Below, piece after piece: positions 26,050 to 36,381 of a DNA stretch of 64,000 nt (the first letter of the stretch is position 1; the number at the start of each line of letters is the position of its first letter). The DNA is from Setaria digitata (Eukaryota; Nematoda; Chromadorea; Rhabditida; Setariidae), in NCBI GenBank assembly GCA_003640385.1, contig RCAB01000093.1, forward strand, positions 114,086 to 178,085, read 5' to 3'. The notes beneath the pieces were generated by a model that saw only the letters and a list, made by a program, of their open reading frames with translations, ran no database searches and was not told the DNA's origin. Position numbers and translations under genes: made by a program.

Positions 26050-29000
26050 AAATTTACCTACGAAACATTCGGTTAATAGTTTTGATATAATTAGTTCTTT
26101 TTTAAATAAATACTAACTGCGCCACATTGTATATATTTTCTAAATTGGGTGTGTTTCTTCCCTTCTTTAAAACCTCTTTTTGTAGTACTATTCTCAGGTT
26201 CAAAACCTTTCAGTTACAGTTAGCATTTAAGTTTTTGAGCAACAGCTATAGTTGTTACCTGTTTGGTTATTTACTTATTTTGTTCATTTTTACTGCAATC
26301 TACATTTTCATCTTCAAAAATTTTCGACAACAATTAAAAAATATCCTCATTTTATATTTGAACATTAAGCCTAAGCATGCATGAAATATAACATTTCTAG
26401 AGAAGCATGAAATGAAAAAGTTTTTTAGAAATTATGCATGAAATATCTGGTAATGGAAATAAGAATCAAACGTTTATGCTTTGTTCTTTCATTTATAATA
26501 ATAATTAAAACAAGATTATAATATCCACTTTCCCCTCATTAGCGATAATAAATACATTTCAGGAAATCTTCAAGAGGGTACGTCAATTGACCAGCACACT
26601 ATGATCAACCACCAAACACGTATCAATGAATCCAGTTAATTTTATTTTTTTGTGCATCATTTCTCGGTCTGTTCGGAATAATTTCCACTTATAGATGTAG
26701 TTTTCCCTTTCCTTGTGGTGAATTAGGAGGTGACTTGGCCCGTTTTTCCGGAAAGCTAGAGCAGGTTTCATAGAAAGCAGTAGTCCATTTATTTTTTTTA
26801 GGATTGATAACCACAAATAATGAGTGAGTGTGTTTTCCGAACATACTTCTTCATCTCCTGAAATAGTAACGAGTCAGTGGTGCATATTACAAATGCCCTT
26901 TGTATGCATTTCCATTTGAGTGCCATCATTATCTGATTATCATCCAGAAATATTTTAGTTTAATTTATTAAAACTGGATGTCTTACTCTTCCCTTAATTA
27001 TGGCATAATATGAAATAATAAGAGTTTTTTTGCTGATACACTTCTGTTAAAACTGAGAATTAAATGAAACTCAGGATTGAATTCGAGCGATTTTCAATCT
27101 TTGGAGTGCAATTTGTTAAATTCCAAATTGGAGCAAAGAAATATTTGACATATTCCATATTGATTTGATAAATTCCACAGGTTTACTATACTTTATCTTG
27201 TTGTAATTATCCATTCTTGTTTTTGGTTTTTCGAGGTCTCTCTGATCTAAATTCTAAAACGAATCTTTTCCTCCTTTTTCTTCTTTTTTGCTCCCTTGTC
27301 AATTTTTAACTCACTTTTATAACCCTAAAGATTAAGTAATTTATGATTCAAACTATGTGAGTTATAATTATCGATGGATTTGAAGCCTTATAAGTAAAGG
27401 TTGCTATTTATGTGTTCATGTGATAAATGCAAAATAAACACAAAAAGAACAATTAAGTCATCTGATAATATATTGTTCGTCCATCCACCACCGTCGCTTA
27501 GTGAATTCCTTTCATTTTATCAACGGTGCTTGCCAACTTTCATGTTTTTAATTCCTGTTGCTGTGTAGGTTAGGATATATATATATATCTGTGTGTGTTC
27601 TTTTTTAATTACAAATTTGTCGTTTTGATTTACTAAAATACTTTTTGAAAGAATAGCAATTCTTGTCTAATTGTTCCTCGGATTATTTTACTGGTTTCAA
27701 TATTTTAAGGAATTGCCATTTGTGTTCCAGTTATCAACAGGCTGCTATATTCAGTTTTGAGTCACCCAATGATAATCAGCTATTCTGAGCATAGTCCGTA
27801 ATTTCTATCACTGAAGATATAAAAAAAAAAAAAAACAATAACCTGCTAATACAATATATCACTATTCCAAAAAATTTTCAAAGATTTTCTTCCATAATTT
27901 CACAAAGAAAAGAAAAAAGACACGCTTTGATATTTTTCTGTAATTAAATGTTTTGAACTTTAGGTGAAAAGTGCTTACAGAAATTAGCTTGCTGGTTGAA
28001 ATTGGGTATTTAGAAGAGATTACTGAAAAAGGATGGATTGGGCATATCTTCCAGGATGAGGCCAAAAGTTGTGGATCATCGACAATATGGCCATATCAGA
28101 GGCTGTGGCCATATCTGTAAGTAATAACATATGTGGAATGGTTAGAGTGAAGAGAAACGACTTGAATTTTGCAAATGATGAACCAATTACAACAAAACTG
28201 ATGTTTGTGGCTGTGTTCAAAATGCAATCATGCTAACATTATTTTGTTAAACATTTTAATTCCACTAAATATGTGTTTTTCGTGTGAATTTTATTGCGAA
28301 ATTTGAATTCCCTGATGATGAGTGGAGCTGGTCGGTGTTTGTGATAAAAAGAAATAAATTCGTGTCTCTTTCTGCTAGACGTATTCTTGAAGGTAAGCAT
28401 AATTCTGGTATTTGGTATTTGAATTCCGGAATCCTTTTCCGTCTTTTTTTCCAAAGTAAACCTGAAGTACTATAAGTTTGAGGTGGAAATTTTATATTGA
28501 ATCTTCTTTTTCCTTCTGAGACTCTCAGCCTGCTGCATTATTATTTTTTTTTTTTAACTAAGACAAAAGTTTCCCTGTTGTTGTAGTGCTATTTTCTGAA
28601 ATTAATAAGTTGTTATCTTGATGTTAATTAGGCATAAAATAACAAGCCAGTATAATTAAGATTTATTTTCCAGCCTCTCTAAATCCTTTCTTCTTATTAT
28701 GAATCTCTACCTATGAGATTATTTGTCAATTTTAATAACGGAATGAATTTACAATAGTGCAGAATTTAAATTCCATTCATCAGTGGTTCTGCGCAAAACG
28801 AGTAGTAAGTAGTAAGTTAAAACACTAGTAATTGGATCTTTCCAGAATTTCATGAGTTGATTGTTGTCTTGAATTTGACCTGATGATATGAAATGCCGGA
28901 GTAATGGCTTCAAAAGAACGAGCACTGTATGAACAAGAATTCAAAGGGTTGAAAAAAAAAATGAATCTGGACAAAATAACTTCAAACACAATTTCAATAA

Positions 29001-30952
29001 AATGGATAGAAATTAAATCGATTTGGCTCGAACCAGCATTTATTCATAAAACTCTTCAACATGTTAAATTTTCTTTGCATTTTTATCAAACATAAAGTCG
29101 TGTGATAATATTAGCAAATAAATTCATCTCTAATTAATATTACTTAGTAGTAGTTCAGTAAAAATAAAATTGAAAAACTGGTAAAATTCTAAGATTTTTG
29201 CTTAAAATAACCAACTTCAAATTCAACGCAAAAGATTTCACTATAATAAAAGAAGCTGGAATTACTGAAACACATTACATATCAAAAAAGAAGAAACATC
29301 CACACTAACCAAAAGTAGGTTATTTTGTTCGGATGGCTTATATCATTACTAATTATGATTTGGAGCAACTATGATTTGCTCAATTTCAAAAGAAATCTTT
29401 AGGATCCAAACCGATTTGAAACAAAAATTGCTTGGAAAATATTTTAAAAATTAGAAGAAGGAGTGGATCACTTGAAATTGAAACCTAATCCTATAAAAGA
29501 ATTTTTTAAATTTTCGTTCATTTTCTTGATTCAAAATATTCCGAATTTCCAAATTCCCTCGATCAAATCAAATCAAAAAAAGGAAGATCATCGTTAAAAT
29601 GTGAGTTATTAAATATTAGAATTTGTTGAAGACCTAACTATTCCATTTCTTTTTCTTTCATATAAATTCTCCAGAAATAATGATTATTTTCACTGTCAAT
29701 TGAAGATAAATGTTCTAAATAGAACGAATTTTAATCGAGAGTAATAATTACAGTTTGACTACAGTAAAGAATCAATCATTCTACAGCCATTACCACTATT
29801 ATCATTCATTGCTAATGCTGAATGTAAGATAAACATTTCTAATGACTCTATTTTCAAATTGGGTCAAACTTGAATTTAGAGAAGAAAAAAATGACACAAT
29901 TCTAACCCCTCCTTCGACAATGATGAATGGATTCAAGTATTACTATCAATGGTAGTCCTGGTAATCGCTGATGTTGCTGATGCAACTAGCGTTACTTCTT
30001 ACGTGTGTTACAAAGAATAGTAATAATGATAATGATGATAGTGATGATATCATTTTATTAATTTTATTTCCAACCATTTTCCATGATAGTATCTTCATTT
30101 TTAGCAACATCGTTTTCTGCAATTTCTGTCACATTTCTTTCCTCGAAACTAAAATTAAGAGAAGACAAATTTTTGTCCTTTTTCTTTGCTTATGATGGGA
30201 AAGAAAAGCGGTCTTGACTACTATTATCAGTGATAGCAACAGATTATGTGATTTATTTCTCTACCTAATTGTTCTACATAATTTTATTTCTTAGCGAACG
30301 AAATATTTGTCTAGTTATAAAGTAGAAAGGAAGTATAAAGAAAGTAGCTATAATTGCTGGAAGGGAGAATTTTCTTTAATAAGTTTATAATGGGCAAGTT
30401 ACTTTTTTCTTTTAAGTAAGCCCTTAGGTATCAAGGTCATAAATAAATAATTAATTAAATAAGAAAGCAACTGTTGAGGAAAAAATTGATATAATGCCAA
30501 ATTTATTAACAACCTTCTCCTGTATATTTTGCCGATCTCTCTTGCTTGGCTTTCTTGTCAGGGTTTGAATAAGGCAGAAATTAAAATTATCTAGCTTGAG
30601 TAACTTTTGGGTATCTTTTATATTATACATCTTCTGTATTGTAATTTCAAAATTTTAGGCTGCAGCAACAAATGGGTGATAAATTATTTTGATAAGTTTG
30701 TCAACATTTCTATCATCGATATAATCACTGTTACTATCAATGATAACAATGAAATATGTGGCTTGTTGCTTATTTATTACTTTTTTCCTAATTGCAAGAT
30801 ATGATTTCACTCTTTTAGTGAGTTTTTTTTCCAACAATTATAATTAACAGTTTGCTTTTTTCCGTTCTACGAATACTTAGGTAGCGAGCCCATAAATAAA
30901 TAATCAATCAATTAATCAATTGAGCATTAAATTAGTTAAGAGTAATTTACAG
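26050..30952. other. Interval without a supported gene
   Basis: Elongase 3' UTR, then AT-rich filler. Two short frames look faintly coding but could not be chained: ATG at 28904 (basic, MASKERALYEQEF start) and ATG at 29971 (MLLMQLALLLTC, signal-peptide-like). The latter could be the first exon of the cysteine-rich gene if the weak donor GTTACA at 30007 were used (phase 0 fits). Neither is called as a gene. Confidence 0.4.
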
Positions 30953-32122
30953 GATGATTCGGTATCATATTGTGAATTTCTAACTGAATGCGATATGATT
31001 TCGCAACTGCAAGAAAAGTTTTGCCTGGGAAACAGTGTGTTGACACCTTATTGGTTACCATCTCGAGATTCAATTGGTCAGCGATGTCACATTCTTCTCA
31101 AAAACCGTTATCTTAAGGTTTCTAAATTTATCAGCCATTCTCCCAAATAACTTTGCCGCAAACTTTTCATATTAATTTATGTAAATTTTTTATAGCTCGA
31201 TCGATTGGAGCGTGAAATGAACAGTTTACTATTGCTATGTGTGATCCAACATTCACAACCACTTACCGACCATCAAGTTATTTTTTCATCTTTTATAAAA
31301 AGTAAAATAAATGAGGAATTGGAATTGAATAAATTGAAAATATTAAAATTACTTTTATGGGTCAAAATGTCATTTCAAAGAATCTTGTTCACTTCCAAAG
31401 AATCCATTCTTCTTCTTTTTATTGCATTTTCATTTCCAATCCAATTTTGACAAAAAAAAAAAAGAACTGAAAAATAAATTGGTTCTAGATGCTGTAGTAA
31501 TATCAATATTTTCTTCTTACTCCAATCATTTCAGCAACAACAAAAATATAACTGTCAGCAAAAAAAACACATAAGGAACTTAAAATGAATATATTTAAAC
31601 TGGAGATTGAAATGAAGGAATCTAGAAGAGAAAATGGATGATAAAGGTAGAGAAGTTAGAAATTGAAAAAAGGTAGCTGATGAATGAACAGAATGAGTAG
31701 ATGGAGAGGCTATGAAAAGAAATTTAAGTTGTCATAGAAGGGTAAATAAAAAGAGATGAAACGAAGTTACAAACAAAGTATGTAATATTAATTTTTTGTA
31801 GTCTTTTAAATTTTAAAATTTCTTCATTTCTTCATCACTTTTCTCTAATTTTTTTCCCTCAAAACCTAAAATATAACTTTTTTCTTTTTTTAAATCAATC
31901 ATACTACAGAGGCAGTACTGTAATCAGTCACTGTTTCAAAGAGTTCATGAACTGAGGGAGAAGGATGGTAGTCCAAGTTTGGATCAGTGCTTTCAAGGTA
32001 ATAAACGCTTCGAACGACAATGTGGCACTTTACGGCAGTGCTGCAACGCCTATGATCGGTTAATTTTCATCCGCAAGATGTGTTATATACGAATATTTAC
32101 GCTGCTTACTGATAAGATCTGA
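30953..32122 (+). CDS. Cysteine-rich protein, 11-Cys module copy 1 (3 exons, 5' end unknown)
   Basis: Exons 30953-31117, 31196-31276, 31910-32122, all phase 0, stop TGA at 32120-32122; 152 residues without the start. I do not recognise the family. It has eleven cysteines: YC-x5-C-x10-C-x20-C-x24-C-x15-C-x22-C-x10-C-x5-CC-x12-C, with LRQCC before the last. The same pattern recurs in the exons just downstream (33106-35142). No transmembrane helix is present in these exons; the cysteine density suggests a secreted or lumenal protein. A candidate signal-peptide exon is ATG 29971. The stop follows 12 codons after the last Cys; a GTTAAT donor at about 32060 in the Arg codon matches the intron position of copy 2, so this may be an alternative end and the two copies may form one gene. 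CPG4-like or DUF19-like nematode Cys-rich domains should be compared. Confidence 0.6.
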
Positions 32123-33105
32123 TAGGAAATTAAAGATCGAGAAAAACTTCTTTTTTGTCTCCTCGTCCGCAAATGAATTCATGTCAGCGGGGGGTCCAAT
32201 TGCTTACACTAACGTAAAGGTCAAATTTTCGAGATGACCCAATTACCATTAAATTGTAGAATGAGTGAAACTGGACTGAATGGAATTTCTTTTTCATTCC
32301 TTCAAAATCACTATAAAATTTTCACTACACTAACCATTGAAGCTCTGGTTGTTCGGGGTTCAAGGTTATTGGGAAAAGGAAGGAAGGGCAGAGAGGATTT
32401 CGTTCTCTTAAGAGTATCTGAGTGATTCGGATTTCTTTTTTGAAAAACTGAATTGTAAAAATTGTTTGGTAGATTATTTTCTAGGAAATAAACCTCGAGA
32501 ATTGAGATAAAATGAAGGAAAATGTTATTTACTACTTCCACTTCATATTTAAATTAAATCTATTCAGTCTAACTGAAATTTGCTGTCAGAAAAAAAACCA
32601 AAAAGTTTTTAAATTATAAACTATTAATAAATTATCAAGACAAGATTTGCAAATTTTCTTTCATGAACCGGACAATATTNACCAAAAAGTTTTTAAATTA
32701 TAAACTATTAATAAATAAATTATCAAGACAAGATTTGCAAATTTTCTTTCATGAACCGGACAATATTTTTTCTAGTAGTCTTTTTATAACAAGTATCTTG
32801 TGATTCCTGGTCAAAAATTTGTGTGGAATACTTGAGTAGGAACGAAATATTTGAACGTCGCTTAATTTAGGTATTATTAAATTAATCAATCAAAAAATTT
32901 CAGTTTTCTGAAACTTTGAACGAAACATAAACTGGTTTCAGATGCAAAAGTTTGGTAAAACGGTCGCTTATAGCAAAACAAAAAGAAACAATACTTCGTG
33001 ACATTCGAAGTGCTGCAAAAAAATGCAAAGTAAATTTATGATCATACAATGCTCGATGAGTTGATTTCTTTTGTAAAACTTTCATTTTATTCCTTTTCTT
33101 TTCAG
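32123..33105. other. Interval between the two Cys modules, with a gap N
   Basis: About 1 kb with no convincing exon. An 83/87-bp duplication surrounds the N at 32680, so true sequence may be missing or doubled here. Any first exon of module 2, if it is a separate gene, would have to lie in this interval. Confidence 0.45.
32597..32767. repeat. Direct duplication around a single N (32680)
   Basis: 32597-32679 (83 bases) recurs at 32681-32767 (87 bases); the only difference is an extra AATA in the second copy. Same signature as the other N-joined duplications in the window. Confidence 0.9.
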
Positions 33106-35142
33106 GAAGGAAGCAATGTTACGGCACCATTTGATGAAACCAATAATTCCAGAGGCTTCTCCACCTTAATTACTTTTACAGATCAAGTTGATACCGATGA
33201 CAGTATGAAAAGTGCTTTTCAGAATTCACCACATGGGGGATGGTATCATCCTTTCTTTATTTTTTCTTTTTACCATTACTGACCAAGTTACATCCATAAG
33301 TACATTTTCCAGGCTGAATTTTTGGTGATTGTATTTTAGATTGGTTTTTTATTTTGCTTTTTAAATCTCAAAAAAAAAGTTTAATATAGTCAAAGGAAGT
33401 TTCTCTCAAAAAATGCAATTGGATTGATTTTTTTTGCTTTTATTGCTTTCCTCTTCCACGTGAAGTTAAATATTAAAGTCTTTAGCGATACATTTCCTGC
33501 TAATTTACTTCAGGTATACCGCACTGAAAACCAAACTTAACAAGGAAACGGAGAATTCACTGTATCAGAGAGATAACTTTACAACTGATAAAAAAGATAG
33601 AACAGGTAGATAAAATAGTGGAGAAAACGAAATAGGATTGAAAAAGACTTGTGCCATTAATCAAGCCTAATAAAACTTTATTACTTTTCGCTATATCAAT
33701 CAATCGATATTGTTATCCAGAACATTACGTCACATCAGATTTATCATATCATTACCATATCACATATTTACAATTTGACAATTCCAGCTGATGAAATAGA
33801 AAAGACAAAGACGAAGGAATATATGTTTCCAGATGAAATAGAAAACTGGGACAATGCGGAGTACAGGAAGGATATTGAAGAATACAAAATGTGGAAGATG
33901 CAGCGGAATCTGAATTTAAATTACACCACGGTAACAATTATTTATTAAATTTTAGCAAATTAATGATAAAAAAAAAAATGCTGAGCAGAAACTTCCTGAA
34001 AATTTGTATTCATTTCAGGAAANCTAATGATAAAAAAAAAATGCTGAGCAGAAACTTCCTGAAAATTTGTATTCATTTCAGGAAAAATATAGTGATAGTT
34101 TTTGCGGCAGTTATATCCGCTGTCGAAGAAAAGTAGGCATTTTTTGATTTTACCACTAATTTCAGTCGCTTCAAAATCAGAATCAGAAAACTTATTATCA
34201 GCACCTTTTAACAACGCATATTCCTAATACGAAAGTAATTGATAGATTTTTCTCATTTGGTTTCGATAATTATCGCTTAAAAAAAAAAAATTTTTTTTTT
34301 TTGAATTTATATAACAACAATAACAGAATGCTTAATGGTTTCTTTAAAAAAAATAGTTATGACTTTTTCCTTTCAATTATTTTAGAAATTTTAATTTATT
34401 ACAAGGCGGAAAAAAGTTTGGATCACTGTAAAGTGCATTGGAATCAAACAAATCAGCTACCGTTATCCACCAGTATATTACTTCAAATGGGTGATTATTG
34501 CCTCGGTCAAGATGATAACAGCCTTAATGAACTTTACGAACTAGTTATCGAACGTAGGAATAAGCTCCACAAATGCCTACTCAATGAGCATCAGAAGGAG
34601 GTTTGAATTGCAAATGATATATCATGTCATAACATATCGTACTGTTAATGCAATTTATCATTTGTTATCAGCAAAACTTTTTACCTTTTCACATTAATCA
34701 TTGTACAATACAACTTATCAGACCGACCTGAAAGTTGGTTTCAGATTCAAAAATCGCCAAATTGCTCAAGAAAATTCACAAATCGACCATTTATAAGTCT
34801 CGATAAGCTACAAATGGCTAAAAACAGGGCAGATTGCTTGGCTGAGGTGAATGCTATACAGTTTCAATGCGAGCAGCTACGTGAATGTTGTCCAGATTTT
34901 TACAGGTAAATGAAATTCTTACTGAAATATATGATCAAAAATTTCACTTATCACTCTTTTTTAAATTTGTTTTTATTTTTTTTTTTTTTGACGAAATTAG
35001 AAAACGCCGATTTTTTCCACAGTGTTTCAGATGCCGAGATGAAACTTTTGATGCGAAAGCAGAATTACGAATAGCTTTGCTTACAATACAGTTGATTACA
35101 CGAAATTATGATTGTTTGGTGAGCAAAATTACGACAAACTGA
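33106..35142 (+). CDS. Cysteine-rich protein, 11-Cys module copy 2 (7 exons, 5' end unknown)
   Basis: Exons 33106-33242, 33514-33605, 33788-33930, 34082-34132, 34406-34600, 34745-34905, 35001-35142 (stop TGA); 306 residues without the start, all phases agree. The first three exons encode a hydrophilic linker rich in Asp/Glu/Lys/Thr with N-glycosylation sequons (SNVTAP, NNSRG, NYTTE). The rest carries FC-x5-C-x10-C-x23-C-x24-C-x14-C-x23-C-x10-C-x5-CC-x12-C, in register with copy 1 (LRECC against LRQCC), then FRC and a short helical tail. A possible exon at 34166-34234 was left out because skipping it restores the x10 spacing of copy 1. Family unknown. Either a second gene or the C-terminal half of one gene with copy 1. 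The strong TTTTCAG acceptor at 33105 shows that something is spliced onto it, cis or trans. Confidence 0.62.
33961..34084. repeat. Duplication around a single N (34023) that copies a splice acceptor
   Basis: About 62 bases at 33961-34022 recur at 34025-34084, differing by one A in an A-run. The copied piece includes the polypyrimidine/TTTCAG acceptor of the short exon 34082-34132, so the left copy shows a decoy acceptor running into the N. Confidence 0.9.
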
Positions 35143-36381
35143 GAAACGAGTAAATGAAGATCGAGAAATATTGCCAGAGATGGCTTGTTTTCCGCGAAAA
35201 TATTTCTTTACTCGAAAATTTTAATTAAGTTGGTTGCCTCGAGATATCTCTTCTTAACACATTTCAATAAGCTTTACCCCTTGACTGCAAGATATTTTTA
35301 GCACTAATCTTTGTGAGTGATCATTGAAAGATTTGAATCACTTATTGAATCGTGCAAAACTATTTCGTTCCTTTTCTCGGAGAAAAAGTAAAAAAAGATT
35401 TGATGAAATTCATTAGAATGTGTGAAAAATGAAAAATTTGTAATTCGATTCATTATTATTCTTATAATTATCTTTTTTAATTGGTAACGAATATTATTTA
35501 ATACAAGTTTCAAAATGTGTTACGCTTTAAAAAAAAAAAAAAAAATTAGATTTTGCTACCCTCTGAGGCGTAGATTTTAATATTTCTTATATTAAGAAAA
35601 AAAAAAATCGACCTAATTATTTGCATGTAAATGAAATTACTAATAGTATTTTTCAAATGGAATAACAAACGAAATAAAGTAACAATGCTGACAGAAAAAC
35701 ATACATGATAATGAATAGAGAAAAATGACTGATAAGTGCAGTGATTGATCAGCTACCGTATCATCATCACTTTCGCTCTATTATTTTGGGTTTCGGCAAA
35801 ACATCTTGTACAAGAAGAAACAAGTTCTAACTAACCGACTGAGATTGAAATTCAACTTTTATTTTTAGTTATTTATCTATTTTTTAAATAAAATATCAAG
35901 AGTGAAATCAATCCGAAGTCTATTATAATCCTCGATCAAAAAACTACCATAGTTTTACTTATTATTTGTACATGACGTAGGCAAAGTCTACTAAGTAAAA
36001 ATTTTAATGAATAAAATAATTTTAAAAATAATGCAACGTGAATGAAATGCGGCTGAATATGTGGCACGAATTTATGAACATTTTTTTTTATAAAAATAAA
36101 GGAAAAAGGAACGAAACTCAGGTGAACATGTTACGTAAGTAATAATTTTATTAATTTAAATAAAAGAACAAAGAAGTGAAAATAAGAAATATTAGGACAG
36201 GTTGGATGATTCATGCTAAATTTGCTAACCGAGTAGTCTAAATTTTAGGCTACTGCGATGAACATTGCTAATAGAGACGATACTCAAACTTTAGAGGTTT
36301 AGGTTTATTCTAGTCCTTTATAACAAAATACTACGGACAGAGTATAAATTAGCATAAAAATATTAACATAAAATTTCACAC
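35143..36381. other. Tail-to-tail spacer
   Basis: AT-rich spacer between the 3' ends of the cysteine-rich gene (+) and the armadillo half of Inscuteable (-). The minus-strand poly(A) signal AATAAA lies at 36304-36309. No gene is seen. Confidence 0.5.

Noticed and set aside
28904..29095. 63-codon + frame starting MASKERALYEQEF
   Set aside because: The first 30 codons look plausible, but no neighbouring exons, splice sites or family match support it.
29971..30006. Signal-peptide-like start exon (MLLMQLALLLTC) for the cysteine-rich gene
   Set aside because: Phase fits exon 30953, but the donor GTTACA is poor and the peptide would end in Cys; kept only as a possibility in the gene entry.
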